Below are positions 23,816 through 33,446 of a stretch of 64,000 nucleotides of DNA, one piece after another. Below the pieces are notes generated by a model, which saw only the letters and a program-made list of their open reading frames with translations, was not told where the DNA came from and did not search any database. Made by a program: the position numbers and the translations under genes. Origin of the DNA: Vicia villosa (lineage: Eukaryota; Streptophyta; Magnoliopsida; Fabales; Fabaceae); NCBI RefSeq assembly GCF_029867415.1, contig NC_081180.1, positions 148,614,731 to 148,678,730 on the forward strand, written 5' to 3'. Each line of letters opens with the position of its first letter. Within the stretch, counting starts at the first letter, position 1.

Positions 23816-24640
23816 ATTTCTACCAACATTACTTCATGCTAGATTTGTATCAGAACATTGTTGAATGTACCAGAGCATCATCTGAGCATCTCTACATCCT
23901 GAAATGTTACAGAACAAAAACTAAACGACAAAAGTCAGCATGAACGAGTCAGAACATAGAATGTATATTCGAACACATTATATGTATCAGAGCCATATAG
24001 GCTAAAATAATGTATCAGAGCAAATAATGTATCAGAGCCATAACATTATATGTATCAGAGCAAACAATATATCAGAGCAAATAGAATTTTGTCAAATCAA
24101 AATAGACAAAATGTGGATCAAATTCTATTATCAGTGCTTCTGATTCATTCTTCTTTCTTGCTTCTGATCTCTGAAGCTTGACAGCACTCGGCTTGCTTCA
24201 GTTTCCATGGTTTTTCTTCTTGTGTTTGCTTTGAAGATTCTCTTCACTTCTTTATACCTGCAAAACACTTAAACCATATAGAACTTGCAGTTCTTGTTAG
24301 TGAATGTGTGGGAGCTTTACCCAGCAACTGATAGATTTAATCAAATCATTTATCATTTATCTTTCTCCCCCTTTTTGTCATAACATCAAAAAGAATATTT
24401 CAAAAGATTCATATGATTAAAACGACAAATAAAAACACTGGAATGTAAAAGCAAAGAAACTTTTCATTGATAATCAAAAGATATTACAAAAGGTTCCTAT
24501 GTTTAACAAGATGAGAAACATTCCTAGCAAATACATAAAAAGTCATCCAAAGAGGAAATGACTACAAAAATTAAAAACAGCACCCTAGCAGGACACGCTC
24601 GGTGTCAACCCATCAAGAATCCCTGTGGACTCTTGTCTTC
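23816..24640 (-). other. SIRE-1 3' UTR
   Basis: Non-coding. TATCAGAGC(A/C) words recur at 23990-24080. Near 24460-24560 the minus strand looks like a plant 3' end (T-rich, ATCAATGAAAAG), which may end the transcript of the small ORF at 24715-24903. It also contains the second polypurine-like tract at about 24370. Confidence 0.6.
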
Positions 24641-24714
24641 CAGACTAGAACCTCCACTGTAGGAGAGATCCAAGTGACCAAAGAGGAAGAGAGGGACAGT
24701 TCACAGACAGAGAG

Positions 24715-24903
24715 CTAATGTTGCAAACGGGGCTTTCCCTTAACATAGAAGTTAAGAATATCATTCTTAACCTCCTCCCATAACTCAAGAAAGTCTTCTG
24801 TCTTTGGGTGAAAGTTGATAACAACATCAAAGAAGAGGTCTGACTTGAGAGGTATTAGGAGAGCCATCCCGAGATATGCAGAGATCTGTCGCCTTTGAGT
24901 CAT
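24715..24903 (-). CDS. 62-codon ORF with its own gene-like promoter, third ORF position of SIRE-1
   Basis: I do not recognise it. The protein starts MTQRRQISAYLG, has a hydrophobic stretch around residues 10-30 and a charged C-terminal half (WEEVKNDILNFYVKGK). It occupies the place of the 821-codon ORF of SIRE-2 but shares no visible sequence with it. Upstream is a TATA-like TTTTAAATAC (25059-25068) followed by a long C/T-rich leader; downstream is a plausible 3' end near 24470. Alternatives are the N-terminal remnant of a larger lost ORF, or a captured host fragment. Whether it is translated is unknown. Confidence 0.4.
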   Translation of the reverse strand: MTQRRQISAYLGMALLIPLKSDLFFDVVINFHPKTEDFLELWEEVKNDILNFYVKGKPRLQH

Positions 24904-25058
24904 AGATCTTCAACAGGCTTAGGGTGAACGCTAGGTTTGAGCTAGGATTATTTAAAAAAATTTGTTTGAGCAAGAGACGAAAAGAGAGAGAGAGAAAAAC
25001 TTGATGAGGAATGCAAAGAGATAGAGAAAGATGAGAGGGAAAGAGAAGAGTTTGAAGA

Positions 25059-25189
25059 GTATTTAAAAGAAAATAAAATGAAACGAATGATGAAAAGCAT
25101 TTAATGTTACGTGACGTGAGGAGAGGTAATAAAGACGAATGAGGTGACTAGCACAATTACCTATGGTCGGCGTCCCTTCAACTGCACGC
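25059..25189 (-). promoter_or_regulatory. internal promoter-like region of SIRE-1
   Basis: TATA-like TTTTAAATAC (25059-25068) with a C/T-rich stretch downstream on the minus strand. About 90-130 bp upstream is a block GCGTGCAGTTGAAGGGACGC at about 25170-25189, nearly identical to one placed the same way in SIRE-2 (37395-37414). The region lies between the pol end and the third ORF. Confidence 0.55.
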
Positions 25190-25437
25190 ACGTTTATCCA
25201 TGAATAGTAACGACAGGTTTACCATCCCGAGATAAAAACGTAACAGCTGTTTTGCTTTAAAAGAGGTTCTGAATCAACTTAGACAATGAAACGTTAGTAA
25301 TAACCGAATCATAATTTCTAAAAGATTTCAATCAGAACTTCTGATAAAAAAAAATAATCCATTTTCATTTCAGAAGATACTCATACATAAGAACTTCTCA
25401 TCTTCTCATTCTGGGCATAAATCCATACTGATGTTCT

Positions 25438-28152
25438 TCAGAATGAACTTAAACCTATCTTCAGCAGGGGTTTTGTAAAGATATCAGCCCATTGATGGTC
25501 TGTATCAACAAAGTTTAAAGATATAACACCCTTCTGAACATAGTCCCTTATGAAATGATGTTTAATCTCAATATGTTTAGCTTTTGAATGAAGAATAGGA
25601 TTCTTAGATAAACATATAGCAGAAGTATTATCACAGAATATAGGAATGTTACTCTCAAATATCTGATAATCTTCTAACTGACTCTTCATCCAGAGCATCT
25701 GTGTACTACAACCAGCAGCAGCGACATATTCTGCTTCTGTTGTTGATAGAGCAATAGTTGCTTGCTTCTTGCTATACCAAGAGATCAAATGACTTCCAAG
25801 AAATTGGCAACTTCCTGAAGTACTTTTTCTTTCAATTCTGTCTCCAGCATAGTCAGCATCGCAGAATCCTACTAAGTTGTATTCTTTAGATTTTCTGTAA
25901 ACTAGGCCAACATTAGTAGTACCTTTCAGATACCTTAGAATTCTCTTAACAGCAGTTAAATGAGATTCTCTAGGATCTGATTGGAATCTAGCACACAAAC
26001 AAACACTGAACAGAATGTCAGGTCTAGAAGCAGTCAAATATAGAAGAGATCCAATCATACCTCTGTATAACTTCTGATCTACCTTCTTACTTACCTCATC
26101 CTTACCTAGGATGCATGTTGGATGCATAGGAGTTTTGGCTTCTTTGCAGTCTAGAAGATTAAACTTCTTCAGAAGTTCCTTCACATACTTGGTTTGGTGA
26201 ACATACGTTCCTTCTGATGTTTGATTTATTTGTATTCCGAGGAAATACTTGAGTTCTCCCATCATGCTCATTTCAAACTCAGCCTGCATAGACTCAGCAA
26301 ACTCCTTTCCAAGTGTAGCATTAGATGTTCCAAAAATAATATCATCTACATATATTTGACAAATTAAAATATCCTTTTTAAAGGTTTTACAAAAGAGAGT
26401 AGTGTCCACTTTTCCTCTAGTGAAACCATTATCCAGAAGGAAAGAACTTAAGCGTTCATACCAAGCTCTGGGAGCCTGTTTCAATCCATATAAAGATTTC
26501 TTTAATTTAAAAACATGATTAGGAGACATAGAGTCTTCAAAACCAGGAGGTTGATGGACATAAACTTCTTCATCTATATAACCATTTAAGAAGGCACTCT
26601 TAACATCCATTTGATAGAGAGTGATGTTATGTTGAGTGGCAAATGAAATTAATAGACGAATAGATTCTAACCTGGCCACTGGTGCAAAGGTTTCTGTATA
26701 GTCAATCCCTTCTTGCTGACTATAACCCTGAGCCACCAGTCTGGCTTTGTTCCTTACCACTTCGCCTTTCTCACTGAGCTTGTTTCTGAAGACCCATTTT
26801 GTACCAATTATATTGAATCCATCTGGTCTAGGAACAAGATCCCAAACATCATTCCTTGTAAACTGATTCAGTTCTTCTTGCATAGCAATTATCCAGTCTG
26901 GATCTTCTAGAGCATGATCAACAGAAGTTGGCTCGATCAAAGATACAAGACCTAATTGACAATCTGCATAGTTCTTAAGGAATGCTCTTGTTCTGATTGG
27001 ATCATCCTTCTTTCCAAGAATGACATCTTCTGAATGACCAGAAATAAGTCTGGATGATCTTCTGACAGATGGTTCTTCAGAAATGCTTAGATCTTCCAGA
27101 GAAGCTGATACTTGATCTTCCGATTCTTTTCTTCTGAGAAGCTCTGCTTCTGATGCGTTGCTTCTTGGCTCAACAACTTCTGATATATCAATATCACAAT
27201 CTGCAAAATTATCAAACTGCTTTGGTTTTTCAGAACCAAGCTTATCATCAAACCTGATATTGATTGATTCTTCTACAATCAATGTTTCAGTATTGTATAC
27301 TCTGTAGCCTTTTGAGCGTTCAGAATATCCAAGAAGGAAACATTTTTGAGCTTTGGAATCAAACTTACCAAGATGATCTTTAGTGTTCAGAATAAAGCAT
27401 ACACATCCAAAAGGATGGAAATATGAAATGTTGGGCTTTCTATTCTTCCACAATTCATAGGGAGTCTTATTTAGAATAGGTCTGATAGAGATTCTATTCT
27501 GAATATAGCATGCAGTGTTTATTGCTTCTGCCCAGAAATGCTTAGCCATATTGGTTTCATTGATCATGGTTCTGGCCATTTCTTGCAGAGTCCTATTCTT
27601 TCGTTCTACAACCCCATTTTGCTGTGGAGTTCTAGGACAAGAGAAATCATGGGCAATACCATTTTCTTTGAAGAATTCTTCAAAGGATCTGTTCTCAAAT
27701 TCACCACCATGATCACTTCTGACCTTTATGATTTTACACTCTTTTTCAGATTGAATCTGAATGCAGAAATCAAAGAACACTGAATGAGTCTCATCCTTGT
27801 GTTTCAAGAATTTTACCCATGTCCAGCGACTATAATCATCTACGATGACTAATCCATATTTCTTCCCTCTGACAGATGCTGTTTTGACTGGGCCAAACAG
27901 ATCAATGTGCAAGAGTTCTAATGGCCTTGAGGTAGAAACAACATTCTTGGACTTGAATGCAGGTTTGGAGAACTTGCCCTTCTGACATGCTTCACAAAGA
28001 GCATCTGATTTGAATTTCAGATTAGGGAGTCCTCTGACAAGATTCAGTTTGTTAATCTGAGAAATCTTTCTCAAACTAGCATGACCTAATCTTCTGTGCC
28101 AGACCCACTGCTCTTCAGAAACAGACATAAGACAAGTCACCTTCTGACTCAT
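25438..28152 (-). CDS. pol: SIRE-1 integrase, reverse transcriptase and RNase H
   Basis: Inserts and copies the element. From the Met at 28152: integrase zinc region H-H-C-C about 19-57; integrase core with Asp 84 (HIDLFG), Asp 147 (RSDHGG) and Glu 183 (VVERKN), a DD35E spacing; copia-type RT about 420-670 with YVDD at 601-604; RNase H about 760-895 starting at the DAD motif. The real protein starts upstream: the same frame continues to the protease across one TAG at 28222-28224. Near 25463 a 1-bp shift replaces the last 20 or so expected residues, and the frame ends at 25438. Otherwise the enzymes look intact. Confidence 0.93.
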   Translation of the reverse strand: MSQKVTCLMSVSEEQWVWHRRLGHASLRKISQINKLNLVRGLPNLKFKSDALCEACQKGKFSKPAFKSKNVVSTSRPLELLHIDLFGPVKTASVRGKKYGLVIVDDYSRWTWVKFLKHKDETHSVFFDFCIQIQSEKECKIIKVRSDHGGEFENRSFEEFFKENGIAHDFSCPRTPQQNGVVERKNRTLQEMARTMINETNMAKHFWAEAINTACYIQNRISIRPILNKTPYELWKNRKPNISYFHPFGCVCFILNTKDHLGKFDSKAQKCFLLGYSERSKGYRVYNTETLIVEESINIRFDDKLGSEKPKQFDNFADCDIDISEVVEPRSNASEAELLRRKESEDQVSASLEDLSISEEPSVRRSSRLISGHSEDVILGKKDDPIRTRAFLKNYADCQLGLVSLIEPTSVDHALEDPDWIIAMQEELNQFTRNDVWDLVPRPDGFNIIGTKWVFRNKLSEKGEVVRNKARLVAQGYSQQEGIDYTETFAPVARLESIRLLISFATQHNITLYQMDVKSAFLNGYIDEEVYVHQPPGFEDSMSPNHVFKLKKSLYGLKQAPRAWYERLSSFLLDNGFTRGKVDTTLFCKTFKKDILICQIYVDDIIFGTSNATLGKEFAESMQAEFEMSMMGELKYFLGIQINQTSEGTYVHQTKYVKELLKKFNLLDCKEAKTPMHPTCILGKDEVSKKVDQKLYRGMIGSLLYLTASRPDILFSVCLCARFQSDPRESHLTAVKRILRYLKGTTNVGLVYRKSKEYNLVGFCDADYAGDRIERKSTSGSCQFLGSHLISWYSKKQATIALSTTEAEYVAAAGCSTQMLWMKSQLEDYQIFESNIPIFCDNTSAICLSKNPILHSKAKHIEIKHHFIRDYVQKGVISLNFVDTDHQWADIFTKPLLKIGLSSF

Positions 28153-28221
28153 AAGATCTTGCAGATCTGTCTTATAAATGTTGTTCTTCCTCTTGCATGT
28201 AAATAGGATTGAGCCATCCTT

Positions 28222-28539
28222 CTAATTTACAGCCTTGCAAGACTCTTGATTAAAGATTATATCATAACCATTGTCACTCAATTGACTGATAGATAAGAGG
28301 TTATGTGTTAATCCTTCTACAAGAAGTACATTAGAAATGGAAGGAGAGTTACCAGACTTTATAGTTCCAGAGCCAATTATCTTGCCCTTCTGATCTCCTC
28401 CAAACTTGACTTCTCCTCCAGACTTAAGCACTAGGTCTTGGAACATAGACCTTCTTCCTGTCATGTGTCGCGAGCATCCAGAGTCCAGGTACCATGACAT
28501 GTTGTGCTTTGTCCTTTTTGCAGTCAAGGATATCTGCAA
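28222..28539 (-). CDS. pol: SIRE-1 aspartic protease segment of pol
   Basis: Contains the copia protease motif WYLDSGCSRHMTG (active Asp in DSG) and the later LLSISQL motif. It is in the same frame as integrase-RT but ends at a TAG (28222-28224). It is +1 relative to gag and overlaps the 3' end of gag (28424-28539). Either a +1 frameshift during translation or an old mutation separates gag from protease; SIRE-2 shows the same phase change. Confidence 0.85.
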   Translation of the reverse strand: MQISLTAKRTKHNMSWYLDSGCSRHMTGRRSMFQDLVLKSGGEVKFGGDQKGKIIGSGTIKSGNSPSISNVLLVEGLTHNLLSISQLSDNGYDIIFNQESCKAVN

Positions 28540-30343
28540 TAGGAATAATCTTATCCTTAGGTACCCACATTCTCTTGGGTCCTTTCTTGTTAGTTCTCCT
28601 CAAGTTCTGATTGAACTTGGGTTTAACATTGTAAGCAATAGGAGGAACAGCATGATAATTTTTAATGTGAGTTTCATGATATTTCCTAGGTTGTGTCACA
28701 TGCTTTTTGGTGTGTGTTATGTGAAAACTTTGAGCATGTGAAGTGTGCCTAATATCATGGGAGTGGCCATACTTGAACTGATCATACAATGGCTTGTATG
28801 TTAATTTCATTTCATCAACAGGTTCAAGTTTGTATGGGGTTTCACCCTCAAAACCAATGCCAACTCTTTTGTTTCCAGACACAGCATATATCATAGAAGC
28901 TAGCTGACTTCTGCCAATACTTCTAGATAAGAACTTTCTGAAACTTAAATCATATTCTTTCAGAATATGGTTTAGACTAGGAGTGGATTTTTCTGAATCA
29001 GAAGGAGATCCAACATTATTGGATAGTTTTAAAAGTTTTTCTTTTAATTCAGAATTCTCCAACTCAAGCTTCTTTGTTTCAAATTCAAATAGCTTTTTCA
29101 GCTTTTTGTATTTGAGACTAATCTGAGACTTGAGTTCCAGAAGTTCAATTAAGCTGGAAACTAACTCATCTCTAGTAAGTTCAGAAAATACCTCTTCAGA
29201 ATCTGATTCTGATGTAGATTCTGATCCGTCATCTTCTGTCGCCATCAGCGCACAGTTGGCCTGCTCATCTTCTGAATCATCTTCTGACTCATCCCAGGTT
29301 GCCATAAGACCTTTCTTCTTATGAAACTTTTTCTTGGGACTTTCCTTCTGAAGATTTGGACATTCGTTCTTGTAGTGCCCAGGCTCATTGCATTCATAGC
29401 ACATGACCTTCTTCTTGTCAAATCTTCTGTCATCAGAAGATTCTCCACGTTCAAATTTCTTTGAACTTCTGAAGCCTCTGAACTTCCTTTGCTTGGTCTT
29501 CCAGAGTTGATTTAGCCTTCTGGAGATCAAAGACAGTTCATCTTCTTCTTCAGATTCTGATTCTTCAGGATCTTCTTCTCTAGCCTGAAAAGCGTTAGTG
29601 CATTTCTTGATATTGGATTTTAATGCAATAGACTTACCTTTCTTTTGAGGCTCATTTGCGTCCAGCTCTATTTCATGACTTCTCAAGGCACTGATAAGCT
29701 CTTCCAGAGAAACTTCATTCAGATTCTTTGCAATCTTGAATGCAGTCACCATAGGACCCCATCTTCTGGGTAAGCTTCTGATGATCTTCTTTACGTGATC
29801 AGCCTTGGTGTATCCCTTGTCAAGAACTCTCAATCCAGCAGTAAGAGTTTGAAATCTTGAAAACATCTTTTCAATGTCTTCATCATCCTCCATCTTGAAG
29901 GCTTCATACTTCTGGATTAAAGCTAGAGCTTTAGTCTCCTTGACTTGAGCATTTCCTTCATGAGTCATTTTCAAGGACTCATATATGTCATAGGCCGTTT
30001 CCCTGTTAGATATCTTCTCATACTCAGCATGAGAGATAGCATTCAGCAAAACAGTTCTGCATTTATGATGATTCCTGAAAAGCTTCTTCTGATCATCATT
30101 CATTTCTTGCCTTGACAGCTTTACGCCACTGGCATTTACTGGATGTTTGTAACCATCCATCAGAAGATCCCATAGATCACCATCTAGACCAAGAAAGTAA
30201 CTTTCCAGTTTATCTTTCCAGTATTCAAAGTTTTCACCATCAAATACCGGCGGTCTAGTATAACCATTGTTACCGTTGTATTGCTCAGCAGAGCCAGATG
30301 TAGATGCAGGTGTAGGTGTAGACTTTTCACTTTCATCAACCAT
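28424..30343 (-). CDS. gag: SIRE-1 Gag, 639 aa
   Basis: Forms the virus-like particle and binds RNA. It opens with a Ser/Thr/Pro-rich leader, then the copia Gag core (about 30-270), Glu/Ser-rich and Lys/Arg-rich linkers, a CCHC zinc knuckle CYECNEPGHYKNEC at about 315-328, acidic stretches at about 350-400, coiled-coil heptads at about 405-450, and a His-rich tail (about 535-580). The ATG at 30343 lies about 70 bp after the primer site. SIRE-2 encodes the same 639-residue length with few changes. The last 35 or so codons are in the wrong phase relative to protease. Confidence 0.93.
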   Translation of the reverse strand: MVDESEKSTPTPASTSGSAEQYNGNNGYTRPPVFDGENFEYWKDKLESYFLGLDGDLWDLLMDGYKHPVNASGVKLSRQEMNDDQKKLFRNHHKCRTVLLNAISHAEYEKISNRETAYDIYESLKMTHEGNAQVKETKALALIQKYEAFKMEDDEDIEKMFSRFQTLTAGLRVLDKGYTKADHVKKIIRSLPRRWGPMVTAFKIAKNLNEVSLEELISALRSHEIELDANEPQKKGKSIALKSNIKKCTNAFQAREEDPEESESEEEDELSLISRRLNQLWKTKQRKFRGFRSSKKFERGESSDDRRFDKKKVMCYECNEPGHYKNECPNLQKESPKKKFHKKKGLMATWDESEDDSEDEQANCALMATEDDGSESTSESDSEEVFSELTRDELVSSLIELLELKSQISLKYKKLKKLFEFETKKLELENSELKEKLLKLSNNVGSPSDSEKSTPSLNHILKEYDLSFRKFLSRSIGRSQLASMIYAVSGNKRVGIGFEGETPYKLEPVDEMKLTYKPLYDQFKYGHSHDIRHTSHAQSFHITHTKKHVTQPRKYHETHIKNYHAVPPIAYNVKPKFNQNLRRTNKKGPKRMWVPKDKIIPIADILDCKKDKAQHVMVPGLWMLATHDRKKVYVPRPSA

Positions 30344-30414
30344 CTTTTACTGAAGCGTTTTTCTCTTCCTGAATCTTTTCTAAACACGGTTAAGTGCTTG
30401 CACCTTAGAACCAG

Positions 30415-30426
30415 GCTCTGATACCA
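30415..30426 (-). other. primer binding site of SIRE-1 (tRNA-iMet)
   Basis: Reads TGGTATCAGAGC on the minus strand, two bases inside the 5' LTR; the standard complement of plant initiator Met tRNA. Confidence 0.93.
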
Positions 30427-30428
30427 AT

Positions 30429-31634
30429 TGAAGGATAGAAAAACACTTAGAAAGGGGGGTTTGAATAAGTGTAGCTTTAAAAACATGACAGATAAAAATA
30501 AATTGCACAGTTATTTTTATCCTGGTTCGTTGTTAACTAAACTACTCCAGTCCACCCCCGCAGAGATGATTTACCTCAACTGAGGATTTAATCCACTAAT
30601 CGCACGGATTACAATGGTTCTCCACTTAGTCAGCAACTAAGTCTTCCAGAGTCTACTGATCACACACTGATCACTCCAGGAACACTGCTTAGATACCCTC
30701 TAAGACTTTTCTAGAGTATACTGATCCACACGATCACTCTAGTTACAATCTGCTTAGTTCACTCCTAAGACTTCCTAGAGTATTCTGATCAACACGATCA
30801 CTCTAGTTCCTTACAACTTAATGTAATCAATCTAAGAGTATTACAAATGCTTCTTACAAGCGATAATCACAACTGTGATATTTCTCTTAATCGTTTAAGC
30901 TTAATCTCACTAATGTATTACAACAGCAATGTAGTGAGCTTTGATGAAGATGAAGATTCTGAGCTTTGAATTTGAACAGAGTTTCAGCAAGTTAATTTGA
31001 ATTGTATTGTTCAGAATCGTTAACCTTGCTTCTCATCAGAACTTCATATTTATAGGCGTTGGAGAAGATGACCGTTGAATGCATTTAATGCTTTGCGTGT
31101 TCCGTACAGCATCGCATTTAATGTTATACGCTTTTGTCAACTACCTCGAGCCTTGTTCACGCTGTGTCTACTGACGTAGCCTTTAGTAGCTTTTAACGTT
31201 CCTTTTGTCAGTCAGCGTAGCCTGCCACTTGTACTTTCTTCTGATCTGATGCTTGTGAATACAACGTTTGAATATCATCAGAGTCAAACAGCTTGGTGCA
31301 TAGCATCTTCTGATCTTCTGACCTTGAAGTGCTTCTGAGCGTGATACCATCAGAACTTCAGTGCTTCTGTTCTCTTGTTCTTCTGATGCTTCCATAGACC
31401 CATGTTCTGATTCTGCTTCGACCATCTTCTGATGTCTTGCCAGACCATGTTCTGATGTTGCATGCTGAACCCTTTGAGACAAAGCTTCTGAGCGCTGAAT
31501 TATGCGTACTCTTTTATATATTTCCTGAAAGGGAAATTGCATTGGATTAGAGTACCATATAATCTTAAGCAAAATTCATATTATTGTTATCATCAAAACT
31601 AAGATAATTGATCAGAACAAATCTTGTTCTAACA
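30429..31634 (-). repeat. 5' LTR of SIRE-1
   Basis: 1206 bp, matching 22035-23240 with one visible substitution. TATA box CTATAAATATG at 31045-31055 drives the element. Confidence 0.95.
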
Positions 31635-31639
31635 ATAAG

Positions 31640-31795
31640 ATGACCCATTTGTTCCCTCATCTCATCCATTTCCTCACGGAGTTGTTCCATAGTTGATCTC
31701 GGAGCTCGTGGCGGTGAGAAGTCAAATCTGTTGATGACCTTGAAATTTGGAATAGAAAGGGTCCCATAAGTCTCTGAAAGAACCATGAAATGCAT
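31640..31795 (-). pseudogene. gag: mini-Gag of element C, N-terminal part
   Basis: Start taken at the ATG at 31795, 20 nt downstream of the leader hairpin in element sense; a second candidate precedes EQLREEMDEMREQM, a coiled-coil segment. The frame is cut at 31639 by SIRE-1 and resumes at 22034 in the same phase. Confidence 0.7.
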
Positions 31796-31815
31796 GATAG
31801 TATGAATGCATGTTC

Positions 31816-31965
31816 CATTTATGAGAGATCCTAAAGTCTTTTCACACTTTTTCTTTTTCTTTTATTTTCTCTTTTTTTTTCTGCTTTTCTATTTCCTTTT
31901 TTCTTTTTCTCTCTCTTTTTTTGTATATTTTTTTTGGAAATAGACTTTAGGATCCCTCATAAATG
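31816..31965 (-). other. 24-bp hairpin with 102-nt purine loop upstream of mini-gag
   Basis: Arms 31816-31839 and 31942-31965. All 24 positions pair in sense (minus) RNA, one as G-U; in the plus-strand RNA that pair would be A-C. The loop (31840-31941) is almost pure A/G in sense RNA. Position suggests a leader element such as a packaging or translation signal, which is inference. Confidence 0.8.
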
Positions 31966-32236
31966 AAGTGGATAAAGCGATGATGTTATGCAATGCAAAA
32001 GCATGGGATCAAGGTCCATATAATCTTAGTAACCACCGCACAATCCTCTGAATAACTGATATGAAACCTCTGTACAGGCCAAATGTCACAGGATCAAAGG
32101 TTCGACGCCTTCTTGAATACCAGAATGTCAAACACCATGAGAACAGACCAAATAAAGGTCCGACCTCAAATATGAAGAAGCAATGGTATGTAGGTGTCAA
32201 GGTTTCCTGTCCCACCCCAATCTCACGGGTATGAAG
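31966..32236 (-). other. element C 5' leader fragment
   Basis: Non-coding leader between the hairpin and the SIRE-2 insertion. It ends in TGAAG (32232-32236), the left target duplication of SIRE-2; the leader resumes at 41117. Confidence 0.75.
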
Positions 32237-33446
32237 TGAAGGATAGAAAAACACTTAGAAAGGGGGGGGTTGAATAAGTGTAGCTTTAAAAACTTGACAG
32301 ATAAAAATAAATTGCACAGTTATTTTTATCCTGGTTCGTTGTTAACTAAACTACTCCAGTCCCCCCCCCGCAGAGATGATTTACCTCAACTGAGGATTTA
32401 ATCCACTAATCGCACGGATTACAATGGTTCTCCACTTAGTCAGCAACTAAGTCTTCCAGAGTCTTCTGATCACACACTGATCACTCCAGGAACAACTGCT
32501 TAGATAACCTCTAAGACTTTTCTAGAGTCTACTGATCCACACGATCACTCTAGTTACAACCTGCTTAGATAACCTCTAAGACTTCCTAGAGTATACTGAT
32601 CCACACGATCACTCTAGTTCCTTACAACTTAATGTAATCAATTCTAAGAGTATTACAATTGCTTCTTAAAAGCTATAATCACAAACTGTGATATTTCTCT
32701 TAACGTTTAAGCTTAATCTCACTAATATATTACAACAGCAATGTAGTGAGCTTTGATGAAGATGAAGATTCTGAGCTTTAATTTGAACAGCGTTTCAGCA
32801 AGTTGATATTCACAGAATAGGTGTAGAATTCGTTAACCTTGCTTCTCATCAGAACTTCATATTTATAGGCGTTGGAGAAGATGACCGTTGAGTGCATTTA
32901 ATGCTTTGCGTGTTCCGTACAGCATCGCATTTAATGTTATACGCTTTTGTCAACTACCTCGAGCCTTGTTCACGCTGTGTCTACTGACGTAGCCTTTAAT
33001 AGCTTTTAACGTTCCTTTTGTCAGTCAGCGTAGCCTGCCACTTGTACTTCCTTCTGATCTGATGTTTGTGAATACAACGTTTGAATATCATCAGAGTCAA
33101 ACAGCTTGGTGCAAAGCATCTTCTGATCTTCTGACCTTGAAGTGCTTATGAGCGTGATACCATCAGAACTTCAGTGCTTCTGATCTCGTGTTCTTCTGAT
33201 GCTTCCATAGACCCATGTTCTGATTCTGCTTCGACCATCTTCTGATGTCTTGCCAGACCATGTTCTGATGTTGCATGCTGAACCCTTTGAGACAAAGCTT
33301 CTGAGCGCTGAATTATGCATACTCTTTATATATTTCCTGAAAAGGAAATTGCATTGGATTAGAGTACCATATTATCTTAAGCAAAATTCATATTATTGTT
33401 ATCATCAAAACTAAGATAATTGATCAGAACAAATCTTGTTCTAACA
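32237..33446 (-). repeat. 3' LTR of SIRE-2
   Basis: 1210 bp with the SIRE ends; followed by the polypurine tract AAAAAGGGGGAGATT at 33447-33461 on the minus strand. Confidence 0.94.

Larger units (their letters stand above)
22035..31634 (-). mobile_element. SIRE-1, Ty1/copia SIRE/Maximus element, complete
   Basis: 9600 bp with equal 1206-bp LTRs differing at one site that I can see (about 22091 versus 30485), so a very recent insertion. Target duplication ATAAG at 22030-22034 and 31635-31639. Initiator-Met primer site, gag, protease, integrase-RT-RNase H and polypurine tract are all present on the minus strand. It lacks the long third ORF seen in SIRE-2 and has a short different ORF there (24715-24903). 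Confidence 0.95.
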
